Shown: positions 9,169-18,499 of the stretch, in pieces | Layout of the letters: every line of letters begins with the position of its first letter | Position numbering within the stretch: the stretch's first letter is position 1 | DNA from: an uncultured Aquimarina sp. | Lineage (GTDB): Bacteria; Bacteroidota; Bacteroidia; Flavobacteriales; Flavobacteriaceae | Reading direction: 5' to 3' | Length of the DNA stretch: 64,000 nucleotides | Assembly (NCBI GenBank): GCA_947497175.1 | Contig: CANMFM010000001.1 | Location: 434,001 to 498,000 of the forward strand | Position numbers and translations under genes: made by a program | Notes under the pieces: model-generated | Seen by the model: the letters and a program-made list of their open reading frames with translations, nothing else | The model's database searches: none | What the model was told of the DNA's origin: nothing

Positions 9169-9196
9169 AACCACTTCAAAAAAAGGAAGTAGTTTT
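9167..9196. terminator. bidirectional terminator between convergent genes
   Basis: AAAACCACTTC and GAAGTAGTTTT form an 11-bp stem with one mismatch around an A-rich loop, with T-rich tails in both directions. It lies right at the stop codon of the hypothetical gene and about 60 bases after the stop of the phosphomannose isomerase gene. Confidence 0.7.
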
Positions 9197-9257
9197 ATGA
9201 ATATATCGTAGTTACTGGGCAGAGTATTGGTAACCCTGATCAAAGGTTCATAACAAA

Positions 9258-10226
9258 TTATACAAAAACTTCTAAAAACTCTGCATTAGCTGATGATATT
9301 TGTATTTGGTCGGCTAGAGCAGGAATGAGGATGGTTTGTCCTTGATGTATGGTTTCGGTTGTTTCATGTAATGTAATTTCAGCAGAACCTTTGGTACACA
9401 TATAAATGATAAATGAATCGATATTTTTAAACGTTTTGGTTAAGGTGTTTTTTACGGTTAAAAAATTAGTTGTAAAATAGGGGCAATCCACCATGTTCGA
9501 AGATTCATTATCCTTTTTTGCATATAATGCTTTGTAGTCATTTTTATGATCAAAATTAATAACATCAAGCGCCAAATCAGTGTGTAATTCTCTAGAGACC
9601 CCTTTATCATCTTTTCTGTTCCAATCATATACTCTATACGTAATATCAGAAGTTTGCTGAATTTCTGCTAATAATACTCCAGATCCTATGGCATGTATTT
9701 TTCCTGCGTCGATAAAAAAAGAATCACCTTCTTTAACTTGCTCATGATGTAGTATATTTTCTAACTTGTTTTCTTTCAGATGATATTTGTATTTGTCTTC
9801 AGACATTTCCTGATTAAAACCTACAATCACATTCGCTTCTTTGTCAGCATGCATTACATACCACATTTCTGTTTTTCCAAAAGAATCATGTCTTTTTTTT
9901 GCCGTATCATCATTAGGATGAACTTGTATGGATAAATCTTCTTTGGCATCGATAAACTTGATTAATAGTGGAAAATTAGTACCAAATACTTGATAGTTTC
10001 GTGTTCCAACAAAATTTTTATCATAAGTGTTGATCAACTCTTTTAGTGAAGCTCCCTTCAGCGGGCCATTTGCAACCACCGAAATATCGCTTTCCACTCC
10101 AGAGATTTCCCAACTTTCTCCGATATTATCTCTGGAAGTATTTTTAGACAGCACATTTTTTAGTTTATTTCCACCCCATATCTTTTCTTTTAATATGGGT
10201 TCGAATTTAATAGGATAATTAATCAT
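9258..10226 (-). CDS. manA: mannose-6-phosphate isomerase, class I
   Basis: 322 residues, the short class I type. It interconverts fructose-6-phosphate and mannose-6-phosphate in the cytoplasm, the entry point to GDP-mannose. Seen: KEKIWGGNKL near the start, the zinc-site region SIQVHPNDDTA and KTEMWYVM, and DAGKIHAIGSGVLLAEIQQTSDITYRVYDWNR, which carries the active-site His and Arg. It follows the GT2 glycosyltransferase gene with a 25-base gap, so the two likely share the transcript that starts at the 11.1 kb promoter. This supports supply of mannose-type precursor to the polysaccharide cluster. The gap carries AAAAACCCAAAA, a leader word also seen before other genes of the cluster. Confidence 0.93.
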   Translation of the reverse strand: MINYPIKFEPILKEKIWGGNKLKNVLSKNTSRDNIGESWEISGVESDISVVANGPLKGASLKELINTYDKNFVGTRNYQVFGTNFPLLIKFIDAKEDLSIQVHPNDDTAKKRHDSFGKTEMWYVMHADKEANVIVGFNQEMSEDKYKYHLKENKLENILHHEQVKEGDSFFIDAGKIHAIGSGVLLAEIQQTSDITYRVYDWNRKDDKGVSRELHTDLALDVINFDHKNDYKALYAKKDNESSNMVDCPYFTTNFLTVKNTLTKTFKNIDSFIIYMCTKGSAEITLHETTETIHQGQTILIPALADQIQISSANAEFLEVFV

Positions 10227-10251
10227 GATCAGTAGTTTTTTGGGTTTTTAA

Positions 10252-11073
10252 TTAGGCAGCAAGAGCTGCTGTAGGCATTTCAAATATTTCTATAACAGGC
10301 TCAGTATTTTCATTTTTGGCAGCGTAATTCAAACTTTGAAGTACATTGTAGTTAAACCAGATTGACAGTAATCTATAAGGTATTTCAAGAGAATCTTTTA
10401 GTCCTAATTTCGAATCTTCCATATGTACCCATCTCTGTAAGGGCTGTTCATAAATTTTATTTAAGATTAAAACTTTGCCAAAATGTTTTTTCATTCTTAA
10501 GAACATTTCTACATCAAATAACCATCTACTAAAGAAGTTTCTTTTAAACAGTACTGGAACCAACTTTGCTCTAAACACTTTTGCACCGCACTGTGTATCT
10601 TCGATAGGAAGCCTTAGAATAAAAAATACAAGCATTTTGATAATTTTAGAGAAAATTGCTCTAATCGTATCTTTTTCAATATCTTTTGAAGCATTTTTGG
10701 CTCTAGAACCAAAGACCATACTTAATTTGTTATCCTTTTTTAAGGTTTGCAGAAGCCCATCAAAATCATTAAAATCAGTAGAAAGATCTGCATCGATAAA
10801 GCCTATGAATTCTATATCGCCTCTATGATAAAGATACTGAGCTCCAGATCGCACTGCCGCAGCTTTGCCTGCATTTTTCTTTATATCTAAAACACTTACT
10901 TTAAAGGGATTTGTTTTTTGAATTTTTTTTAATACCTCTATAGTATTGTCTTTACTTCCATCATTTACAAAGCACAAATGAAAATCATTTTTTGCATTGA
11001 TAAAATTTAAAAAAGCCTTTACATTTAGTCTTTTTTCTTCATTATAACACGGTATGATTATTCCAGTTTTCAT
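10252..11073 (-). CDS. family 2 glycosyltransferase, dolichol-phosphate mannosyltransferase-like
   Basis: 273 residues. GT-A fold: GIIIPCYNEEKRL at the start, CFVNDGSKDNT (nucleotide site), FIGFIDADLSTD (DXD-type metal site), later LPIEDTQCGAKVFRA and FSRWLFDVEMFLRMK as in DPM1/undecaprenyl-phosphate glycosyltransferases. No membrane domain beyond a hydrophobic segment at about 140-155. It probably moves a hexose from a nucleotide sugar to a lipid carrier, which a GT-C enzyme such as the product of the divergent gene at 11240 would use. Its promoter carries the 21-bp-spaced repeats. It is the first gene before manA. Confidence 0.88.
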   Translation of the reverse strand: MKTGIIIPCYNEEKRLNVKAFLNFINAKNDFHLCFVNDGSKDNTIEVLKKIQKTNPFKVSVLDIKKNAGKAAAVRSGAQYLYHRGDIEFIGFIDADLSTDFNDFDGLLQTLKKDNKLSMVFGSRAKNASKDIEKDTIRAIFSKIIKMLVFFILRLPIEDTQCGAKVFRAKLVPVLFKRNFFSRWLFDVEMFLRMKKHFGKVLILNKIYEQPLQRWVHMEDSKLGLKDSLEIPYRLLSIWFNYNVLQSLNYAAKNENTEPVIEIFEMPTAALAA

Positions 11074-11097
11074 AATAGATTATTTTGGGTTACAGTT

Positions 11098-11167
11098 CAA
11101 AAGTAGAACTGATTACCTCCTGAAAATGGGCTAATTCGATGATTAGAAGCTTGCTGTCGGTGAACGG
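11098..11167 (-). promoter_or_regulatory. promoter with LytTR-type direct repeats, site a
   Basis: Read on the minus strand: distal half-site CCGTTCACCGACA (11155-11167), proximal half-site CTAATCATCGAAT (11134-11146), start-to-start 21 bp; then 28 bases; then -7 element TACTTTTG (11098-11105, fits TAnnTTTG). The distal copy contains ACCGTTCAC, 8 of 9 to the published LytTR target [TA][AC][CA]GTTN[AG][TG]. It faces the GT2-manA genes. The geometry is the same as at sites b, c and d. Confidence 0.72.
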
Positions 11168-11185
11168 TTTTTATCGATAGACATA

Positions 11186-11198
11186 CCATTCGTCTAAA
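11186..11198 (+). promoter_or_regulatory. single inverted half-site facing the divergent operon
   Basis: CCATTCGTCTAAA on the plus strand is 12 of 13 identical to the half-site at 32713-32725 (read on the other strand) and points toward the gene at 11240. No good second copy is found 21 bp away and no -7 element at the usual distance, so regulation of the plus-strand operon by the same factor is only possible. Confidence 0.4.
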
Positions 11199-11239
11199 CT
11201 GAATCCTTTGTTGTATATTTAATTAGTAGAAAAAAAATC

Positions 11240-14200
11240 TTGGATATCGATAAAAAAACTACAAATAAGTACTTGATCGCTGCCTTGCTTATAGGGTTAG
11301 CTTTTCATGGCACTAGCGTATTTTTCACACTAGAAACCACATACGATGCTTTGATACACCTATTCTTTGCTAATCACTATGCTAATAGCTGGTTTGAGCC
11401 CTGGAATTACAGTTGGTATACGGGTTTTACAGTTATGGGCTATCCACCTTTAGTACATCAGAGTATTGGCTTACTTTCTTATATAGGCGGATTAAAATTC
11501 GGTTTATTCTTTGTCGCTATTCTTTCGGTGGTTCTTTTTATTACAGGAGCTTATCGTTTCACACTATTGCTCACTGCCAATAGAAAAATAGCAGGGTATG
11601 CTTCTATACTTGCGGTATTATCTTCTTCGTTTGTAGAAACATTACATGTTTTTGGTCAATTACCTAGTATTATAGGGATTTCTATACTTATGCATGCACT
11701 GCCTGAAATCTATTTATGGATTAAAACAGGCAGATACAGATATTTAATAACGTCCCTGAGTCTTATAGCCGTTACGGTAACATCTCATCATGTCACTCCA
11801 ATTTTTGGAATGATATTTTTTGTGTTTCCATTAATAGGAATGGTGATCATGGATACCTCTAGAAACAAAGTAAACTCGTTTAAAGAGGTCACGTTTTCTG
11901 TCTTTTTAAAGACTTTTTTTGAGCTTTTTAAACGTATTGTTGGTTTTGGCTTAGGCGCTCTGGTTTTAATTGTTGTGTGTATTTTACCGTATTGGATTAA
12001 TACCAAAAACAATCCTATTACACAGGTCCCAATTCCTCATGGCTCTCGTGATAATTTTTTTGAAATTACTTCTTCAGGTTTAGTGTTTTTTATAATTCCC
12101 TGGGGGATTTTAGTATTCATATTTCCATACATATGGTATCGGTTTTTTAGTAAGCGATATTTATTTTTTGGGCTATCAATTTCACTATTAAGTATTTTAG
12201 GTACTGGAGGTACAACTCCAATCCCTAAAATGATATTAGGAGAGAATGCATTTAATATCCTCACTCTGGATAGATTTACGCTTTGGGCTTCTATAATGGC
12301 ACTACCTATATTTGGTGAGTTCTGCTATCGTTTTATTGAAGGAGATTTAAAACAGTTTATTCAACATAGATTTGGAGCAATATATCATAGAATTCTAGGA
12401 GGATTACTGGCGAGTGCATTTATTTTTATAGCAGTTTTTACAATGAGTTTAGGATATTTTAGGCCTTCCCAACCGCAAAAAATTAAAATGTTACCTATTC
12501 TTAATTTTTTGAAACAAGATCAACACGACCATTGGCGTTATTTACCTTTAGGATTTGGAGATCAAATGGCTTGGTTATCGGCTCAAACTCAGGCGATGAC
12601 AGTAGATGGTAATTATCATTCTGCCAGAAGATTACCAGAATTAACCACACGAGCCGTAGAACGATTAGAAAATTCAAAATTTAGAGGTATTGAAGGTATA
12701 GGGTCACTACAACAATTTCTTACAATACCAGAGAAGTATAACTTGAAATATGTGTTCTCAAACGATAAGTTCTATGATCCAATACTATATTTCTGTGGTT
12801 GGCAAAGATTACGTCAATTAGAAAATGGTATTATAGTTTGGGAAAAACTTAATGTTCCTCCTTTGTCTAATATTTTGCCAAAAGAGAATGTGCCTACATT
12901 TCAAAAGCTTATGTGGGGAATCGTACCTGTAACAACAGCCATATTAGCATTTATATTAAATATACAAATGCTATGGGTTCGACTCCTTAAATCCTCGCAC
13001 GGTAAAGCTGCAGAATATTTAAGATTTGGTATATACTATCAAGGATTCAAAAAGAAAATATATAACATATCATATATCTGGAGTATACTTCTGGTGGTAA
13101 TCTTTGGATACAGTATGTATCTTTTTTATATCAAAAACACAAAACAAATTAGTCCTCAAAATACGGTGGCGGCTTACTATGATGCCTTAGATTTTAAAGA
13201 GTTCTCAAGAGCGTATTCATATTTGGATCCTCAAAGCAATAAGTCTCTGGACCAGTACATGTTGGAGATTGCTGTTACTGATGGTTTATTAAGTTCCTAT
13301 GCCAAGTTAGATAAAATTAATGTAGAAATTATTACAGCAAATGATAATCTGGCAAAGGTAAAAGCACTAACCCATTGGATTACTCCTCTCGAAAAAATTG
13401 ACAAAACATTTTATCACGAATTGGTAAAGAAGAAGAGCAAGTGGTTCATAAAACCATTAGGATATGATTTGGATATACCTCCGGATCAATTATTTACTGA
13501 AAATACTCCAAGATTTCATAATCATGGCCGAAGAAGAATAACTTCTGAGCAAACTCATCATGAAGATGTTCTAAAACAGCCTGTTTTAGAAGTGCTCAAT
13601 GCAAAGATAGTAAAGCATCAAGAAGAGTATTCTATTATTGGCGAAATACAAAATGTAGACAACGTACCCGCAGATGTTGTGATCAGAGGAACATTGTACG
13701 ATGAAAAAAACAGTAAACTGGCAGTTTACAACGCGCAACATCAGATGAAGCATAAGTTAATCCCAAAAGAAATTACGAGTTTTAAGATTAATTTTGAAGG
13801 TATCGCATGGTTGGATACTAAAGAGGTAAAACCCGTAACATTTGATCCAAATCAATATACACAACTATCACTTAGTGGGGTGCCAGCCAAGTTCAACTTG
13901 CAGTGTGCCGGAAATGTGACTACCGTCGATCTCTATAAGAGTGTAACCATTAACAGTTTATCTGTCAAAGAGAATACAATCAACGGTATTCTATTTAACT
14001 CCGGGTTGCAAGAAGTCACTATTCTGCAATTACTCGTTTCTTACTATGATAATCAAAAAGAATTGTTATGGATAGACCATCAGTATTTACAGGAAGGGAT
14101 TCGTTCGCAACGAAAACAATATTTTGAATATGCTCTGAAAGATTTATCGCAAATTGAAAATATCAATCAAGATCTGGATTATGTATTTGTAAATGGATTG

Positions 14201-14338
14201 TCAAATAAAGAAATTAGCGAAAAAATTATACCGAATCGAAAATCAGCATATCAGACGGCACAACTTTTACCTATTGAAGGAAATGGGTTTAGTTTTATTA
14301 AAATAGAGATAGACTCTTATATTGCACAACCAAATTGA
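11240..14338 (+). CDS. large polytopic membrane protein, GT-C-like (PTPS-related domain)
   Basis: 1032 residues from a TTG start; the frame is closed at 11195 and no ATG is available before the first membrane helix. About a dozen hydrophobic helices fill residues 10-400 and two more lie near 560 and 625. The segment TTYDALIHLFFANHYANSWFEPWNYSWYTGFTVMGYPPL has the acidic and aromatic loop typical of GT-C glycosyltransferases and the '6-pyruvoyl-tetrahydropterin synthase-related' membrane family (PF10131). After the membrane part come an NTF2-like domain (about 640-750) and a beta-rich C-terminal domain. It overlaps the next gene by 4 bases. Likely role: sugar transfer from a lipid carrier in a polysaccharide or glycoprotein pathway; substrate unknown. 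Confidence 0.75.
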   Translation: MDIDKKTTNKYLIAALLIGLAFHGTSVFFTLETTYDALIHLFFANHYANSWFEPWNYSWYTGFTVMGYPPLVHQSIGLLSYIGGLKFGLFFVAILSVVLFITGAYRFTLLLTANRKIAGYASILAVLSSSFVETLHVFGQLPSIIGISILMHALPEIYLWIKTGRYRYLITSLSLIAVTVTSHHVTPIFGMIFFVFPLIGMVIMDTSRNKVNSFKEVTFSVFLKTFFELFKRIVGFGLGALVLIVVCILPYWINTKNNPITQVPIPHGSRDNFFEITSSGLVFFIIPWGILVFIFPYIWYRFFSKRYLFFGLSISLLSILGTGGTTPIPKMILGENAFNILTLDRFTLWASIMALPIFGEFCYRFIEGDLKQFIQHRFGAIYHRILGGLLASAFIFIAVFTMSLGYFRPSQPQKIKMLPILNFLKQDQHDHWRYLPLGFGDQMAWLSAQTQAMTVDGNYHSARRLPELTTRAVERLENSKFRGIEGIGSLQQFLTIPEKYNLKYVFSNDKFYDPILYFCGWQRLRQLENGIIVWEKLNVPPLSNILPKENVPTFQKLMWGIVPVTTAILAFILNIQMLWVRLLKSSHGKAAEYLRFGIYYQGFKKKIYNISYIWSILLVVIFGYSMYLFYIKNTKQISPQNTVAAYYDALDFKEFSRAYSYLDPQSNKSLDQYMLEIAVTDGLLSSYAKLDKINVEIITANDNLAKVKALTHWITPLEKIDKTFYHELVKKKSKWFIKPLGYDLDIPPDQLFTENTPRFHNHGRRRITSEQTHHEDVLKQPVLEVLNAKIVKHQEEYSIIGEIQNVDNVPADVVIRGTLYDEKNSKLAVYNAQHQMKHKLIPKEITSFKINFEGIAWLDTKEVKPVTFDPNQYTQLSLSGVPAKFNLQCAGNVTTVDLYKSVTINSLSVKENTINGILFNSGLQEVTILQLLVSYYDNQKELLWIDHQYLQEGIRSQRKQYFEYALKDLSQIENINQDLDYVFVNGLSNKEISEKIIPNRKSAYQTAQLLPIEGNGFSFIKIEIDSYIAQPN

Positions 14339-15558
14339 TGGATCAAAAACAAAAGTACAATAAACTATTGCTACCTATAGTACTAATTTTTAGTGTAGGT
14401 TTTTGTGCTCTGATTTCTCGACCCAAAGAGATTTCTGCAACATTATTAACTACGCAAAAGACATTTTTGGCGGGTAATGAAATTGCTTTGGACTTTAAAC
14501 TGAATATGCCGGCACAAACTCAGCTGTTTTTACATACCTCTCTAGGAGCAACAAGTATTACTTCAGAAAATGGTCGTTTTATTGTACCAGAATTTATTTC
14601 AAGAAAAAAAGGGCATGTTGACTTTCAATTATATCACAACTCAGAACGTATTTTTCAGGGCAAGATTAACATAAAAGCCAGAAACAAAGGGATAAAAGAA
14701 ATAGAGACATACATAGGGCCAACAAGTATTATTGCAGGTGGGAAAGACTTTACAATGCACATTGTTATTCCTACCGATGCTTATGATAATCCATTACCAG
14801 ATAGTACGACGGTACAACTTAAACATCAATTTTTAGAAAATGAAAAAGAAAAAACTTTGTATAGCAAAGATATGATTGGGTGGTCTGCTGTATATTCTTA
14901 TGCCAAATCAGGTAGGATGTTACTATCCTCCAAGGTGGATCAAACCACCTCTAAAGAGCATTCAATTGACATATTTCCTTCGCTTCCCGAAAAATTTGAG
15001 ATTACCAGTCAGCGAGAGCATCCGTATGCCGATGGAAATCAAATTACCACGTTTACCACCTCAATTTTAAAAGATGAGTATGGCAATAGTATTAGTGATG
15101 GTACCCTGGTTACCTTTCTTATCAAAGATGAGAAGGGATTAATTTTGAGGGCCAATGGGAGTACAATTCATGGTATTGCAACTGGCAAAATCTTACATCC
15201 TGATCATCAAAGCACCTGGGAGATCCAGGCTTTTGTACCCGGAGTTGCAGAAAGTAACACAATACGCCTTGCCTACACATCGGTACTGAATAATTTTAAG
15301 GTTGCATTCACCAACAATTATCGAAAGATTACAGTGGGACCAATACTTAGCTTTATGGAACAACTTATTCCTAACGGAGCCATAGTAAAACTAAAAATTT
15401 TTCAGAATCATGCAGTACACGAAACTAAAGTAAAAACATCATTAGATGGGATGGTAATCTTTGAGCTAGAAGAAGGGTTTTATGCTTCTGGGACCTATGA
15501 TTTTGAAATTGAGACTATGGGTGTTGAGAAAACATACACTAATATAAAATTACAATGA
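14335..15558 (+). CDS. exported protein with Ig-like domains
   Basis: 407 residues. One N-terminal hydrophobic helix (LLLPIVLIFSVGFCALIS), a signal peptide or anchor, then beta-rich repeats. The segment HPYADGNQITTFTTSILKDEYGNSISDGTLVTFLIKDEKG is the pattern of a bacterial Ig-like (Big_1/invasin) domain, and another such unit lies before it (IVIPTDAYDNPLPDSTTVQLK). No enzyme motif. ATGA overlaps on both sides (14335-14338 and 15555-15558) couple its translation to the membrane protein and the glycosidase, so the three probably act together in the periplasm. Confidence 0.75.
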   Translation: MMDQKQKYNKLLLPIVLIFSVGFCALISRPKEISATLLTTQKTFLAGNEIALDFKLNMPAQTQLFLHTSLGATSITSENGRFIVPEFISRKKGHVDFQLYHNSERIFQGKINIKARNKGIKEIETYIGPTSIIAGGKDFTMHIVIPTDAYDNPLPDSTTVQLKHQFLENEKEKTLYSKDMIGWSAVYSYAKSGRMLLSSKVDQTTSKEHSIDIFPSLPEKFEITSQREHPYADGNQITTFTTSILKDEYGNSISDGTLVTFLIKDEKGLILRANGSTIHGIATGKILHPDHQSTWEIQAFVPGVAESNTIRLAYTSVLNNFKVAFTNNYRKITVGPILSFMEQLIPNGAIVKLKIFQNHAVHETKVKTSLDGMVIFELEEGFYASGTYDFEIETMGVEKTYTNIKLQ

Positions 15559-17105
15559 GAAGTAGAAATAAAAAGATCTACAGAATATTAATTATTACAT
15601 CCTTTATAGGAGTTATAACCTTACTTCTTTTTGGTATCAGCCAGGTATTATCTTATCTGAATACTGGTGCCGATAGGGCTTCAATGCTCCATTTACCATT
15701 AGTACAAGAAGAAGTGTATTTGCCAAAAGTGATTTGGAAAGATACAATAAACCCAGGAAGGCCTATTGAAGATCAAACCTTAAAGAACATACAAAAAGAC
15801 TATCTTAATGCTTGGTATGTACGTCAGATAGCGTATCAAAATTATGATGCAAGTGGCATAAAAGATTACTATACCGAAAGCGCCCAACTTCCTATTTTTC
15901 AAAATATTGAGGTCAATAAAGAGAAGGAAATTTCTATACATAGCACCACCACAAATCATAATATATCTGTAGATTTTTATAGTGCCGACGGTCAGCTGGT
16001 AGTACTCACAGATAAGGGGGTAAAAGAGCATCAACATGTTTACCAGGGTGAGAAACTTATTTTTCAGACAGAATTTACATCTGATTATCAAACTCTGTTG
16101 TTACTAGAAGATGGATTTTGGCGTATTCGACATATTATTAAAGAGGCCAACGCATCTAATGAAACAGTATCGACACCTCTTGGAATTGCCAAAGTTGTAG
16201 GTGATAAAATTTATGTGGCAGATCAAGAATATCAAGTTAAAGGAATTAATTACTATCCACAAAAAACACCTTGGGCTATGTATGGCGATGGTTTTGATAT
16301 TGAGGTAATTTCGCAGGACTTTGATATTTTAAAAAAGGCAGGGCTGAATACCGTCAGGATTTTTATACCTTATGAAGATTTTGGAAAAGCAAGAGTTCAA
16401 AATACGAAATTAGAGAAATTGCAACATCTTTTAGACAAAGCAAATGAAAAAGGATTAAAGGTGATAGCGACTTTGTTTGATTTTTATGGAGATTATTCGG
16501 TATTAGATTGGACCTTAACTCATCGCCATGCTGAACAAATTGTGACTACGTTCAAAAATCATAAGGCCATCTTAGCATGGGATATTAAAAACGAGCCAAA
16601 TCTGGATTTTGAAAGTAGAGGAGAAGAAAATGTATTAGCATGGTTAAAAGAAATGATCATTCAAATACGAAAATTTGATCCAAATCACTTAATTACTATA
16701 GGATGGTCAGATATCAAATCGGCAATATTACTAGAGAACAACGTAGATATCGTATCCTTTCATTACTACATGGAGATTGATGATTTTGAAGAACATTATC
16801 TTTCTCTAAAATCAAGGTGTACTAAACCAATAGTTTTACAAGAGTTTGGATTATCTTCGAATCAAGGGTTTTGGGCACCTTTTGGAGTTTCAGAAAAAAA
16901 ACAAGCGAAGTATCATCAACAGTTTCAGGAAATATTCAGAGGTCGAGATATTCATTTTCTTTCCTGGACATTATATGATTTTGAAGAAGTACCCGGTGAG
17001 GTTGTAGGAAGTCTTCCATGGAGAAAACACAAACAGAAACACTTTGGTTTTATTGATTCTCAAGGAAACAAAAAACCTGCTTTCGAGTTTATGACATACC
17101 ATTAA
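15555..17105 (+). CDS. membrane-anchored glycoside hydrolase, GH5/clan A-like
   Basis: 516 residues. N-terminal membrane helix (ILIITSFIGVITLLLFGISQVL), an NTF2-like region (about 75-195), then a TIM barrel starting at QVKGINYYPQKTPW. Catalytic pair of clan A: acid/base Glu347 in WDIKNEPN and nucleophile Glu430 in PIVLQEFGLSS; HYYMEID contributes another barrel strand. It would cleave or trim a beta-linked glycan from the outer face of the inner membrane. Being last in the three-gene overlap operon, it may edit the nascent polymer as glycosidases do in cellulose or Pel systems; that role is inference. The sugar specificity cannot be read from the sequence. Confidence 0.82.
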   Translation: MRSRNKKIYRILIITSFIGVITLLLFGISQVLSYLNTGADRASMLHLPLVQEEVYLPKVIWKDTINPGRPIEDQTLKNIQKDYLNAWYVRQIAYQNYDASGIKDYYTESAQLPIFQNIEVNKEKEISIHSTTTNHNISVDFYSADGQLVVLTDKGVKEHQHVYQGEKLIFQTEFTSDYQTLLLLEDGFWRIRHIIKEANASNETVSTPLGIAKVVGDKIYVADQEYQVKGINYYPQKTPWAMYGDGFDIEVISQDFDILKKAGLNTVRIFIPYEDFGKARVQNTKLEKLQHLLDKANEKGLKVIATLFDFYGDYSVLDWTLTHRHAEQIVTTFKNHKAILAWDIKNEPNLDFESRGEENVLAWLKEMIIQIRKFDPNHLITIGWSDIKSAILLENNVDIVSFHYYMEIDDFEEHYLSLKSRCTKPIVLQEFGLSSNQGFWAPFGVSEKKQAKYHQQFQEIFRGRDIHFLSWTLYDFEEVPGEVVGSLPWRKHKQKHFGFIDSQGNKKPAFEFMTYH

Positions 17106-17132
17106 AAAAACACCTACAAAGTATGCAGGTGC
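17104..17132 (-). terminator. terminator of the GT4 gene
   Basis: CACCT/AGGTG stem with a partly paired loop (17111-17131), followed on the minus strand by a run of seven T (17104-17110). It lies about 40 bases after the GT4 stop codon and touches the stop of the convergent glycosidase gene. Confidence 0.6.
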
Positions 17133-17170
17133 TCTTAGAATAGTGACGATGTGACAACTCTTTTATAAAA

Positions 17171-18382
17171 TCAAGCTGTTACTTTTTTAATGCTTAAAGA
17201 AGATATATTTTTTTGTTGAATGGCTTTAAATTCTTGCAGGTACATTTCGGTGATTTTGGACATTGGTAAAGCAGTGGCTGCTTTATAATTTGTTTTTCCT
17301 AAAGAAATTCTATATTCCTTATCGAGAACTATTTTTTCTATAGCATTAGCAAGACTATCCACACTTTTTGGATCAAAAAACTCTCCATTATACCCTTCTT
17401 CCTTAACCAAAATACTTAAATCCCCAAGATCTGGCATTACTACAGCTTTGCCATAACTTCCGGCTTGATGAAGTACTCCTGAACTTCCGGTAGTTGAAGT
17501 ATAAGGAAAGACAACCATGGCACTTTCGCCAAAAATAATTGGAACGTCTTCTTCGGCAACATACCCGGTAAAAGTTAACTGTGGTACATTATGGTATTTT
17601 TCTTTCATAGAAGCTAAATAACCAGGAACATTTGGATTATCAGTTCCGGCAATTACGATTTCTAAATTTGCCTTAGTTCTGGATCTTATTTTTTCGACTG
17701 CCTCAATTAGGATTTCAACTTTTTTATAGGTTCCAAATTTTCCAAAAGTCATTATTTTTAGGGGACCTACGGGCAATTCATACGAAGGCTCTTCAGGGAG
17801 CTCAAAGGTTCCGTGAGGAATTAGTGCAATATTGTTTGCATTGTATTTTTCCTGTAGGATCTCTACATACTTGCTTATTGTTACTGCAACCGTATCTGCA
17901 GTCAATATAAATCTGGTTAAAGTGGATCCAATAAAATTATAAGCTTTTTGTACGATTTTGTTTTTTGTGAACCCAGCACTTTTTAGGTCTACTTGTTCCA
18001 TAATATTATGTAATAAAACGATCGTTGGTATTTTCCTTAATTTACATAATAGAGGCAACAATAATCCTAATGCTGCCGCTATTTTCTTATCCCCAAACTT
18101 CATAAACTGAAGATTAAATAACACGCCATCCGGAGCTGTTTGTTTCACCGCTTTCATCACTGAAAAAATGTTGGTGTAGCTGTTAAATTTCCAGCATTGT
18201 CTAACGGTCACTTTACAGCCGTCTTCAGAGAAGTTTACATCTGCTTTTTGAGATGTTGTATCGGTTAATAGGATCAATTCGGTTATTTCGGTCTTTTGTC
18301 TGAAGTGCTTAACCAAATGATAAGCATATTCATTTAGAGTTACTTTACTTGGAGGATAAGCGGTTACAATAGCAAGTTTCAT
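17171..18382 (-). CDS. family 4 glycosyltransferase
   Basis: 403 residues, two Rossmann domains. N-terminal LAIVTAYPPSKVTLNEYAYHL; LLHNIMEQVD; the C-terminal half has the GT-B nucleotide-sugar site: MTFGKFGTYKKVEILIEA, LTFTGYVAEEDVPIIFGESAMVVFPYTSTTGSSGVLHQAGSYGKAVV. The E-x7-E motif typical of many GT4 enzymes is replaced here by a Gly-Ser-rich STTGSSGVLHQA, as in several phosphatidylinositol-type and flavobacterial relatives. Cytoplasmic, probably building a polysaccharide repeat. It has its own copy of the regulated promoter (site b) although the flippase gene is only 117 bases upstream. Confidence 0.9.
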   Translation of the reverse strand: MKLAIVTAYPPSKVTLNEYAYHLVKHFRQKTEITELILLTDTTSQKADVNFSEDGCKVTVRQCWKFNSYTNIFSVMKAVKQTAPDGVLFNLQFMKFGDKKIAAALGLLLPLLCKLRKIPTIVLLHNIMEQVDLKSAGFTKNKIVQKAYNFIGSTLTRFILTADTVAVTISKYVEILQEKYNANNIALIPHGTFELPEEPSYELPVGPLKIMTFGKFGTYKKVEILIEAVEKIRSRTKANLEIVIAGTDNPNVPGYLASMKEKYHNVPQLTFTGYVAEEDVPIIFGESAMVVFPYTSTTGSSGVLHQAGSYGKAVVMPDLGDLSILVKEEGYNGEFFDPKSVDSLANAIEKIVLDKEYRISLGKTNYKAATALPMSKITEMYLQEFKAIQQKNISSLSIKKVTA

Positions 18383-18414
18383 GATATTTTGGGTTTTACT
18401 GTTTAATTATGCTA

Positions 18415-18484
18415 CAAATATGCCTCAAAATTCATTAGTCATAGATTGACTTTCGATGAGGTACCATTATCTGTAGATCAATGG
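18415..18484 (-). promoter_or_regulatory. promoter with LytTR-type direct repeats, site b
   Basis: Read on the minus strand: distal half CCATTGATCTACA (18472-18484), proximal half TACCTCATCGAAA (18451-18463), 21 bp apart; 28 bases; -7 element CATATTTG (18415-18422). It faces the GT4 gene (start 18382). The 11 bases CATATTTGTAG are identical to the same place in site c. Confidence 0.72.
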
Positions 18485-18499
18485 TAGAAATGTTCGGGT

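Noticed and set aside
8944..9243. 99-residue frame opposite the gene at 8767
   Set aside because: It overlaps a longer frame with better composition and its end runs through the bidirectional terminator.
11207..11219. Second half-site partner for the right-facing 13-mer at 11186
   Set aside because: The bases at the 21-bp position show almost no match, so the right-facing site is reported as single.
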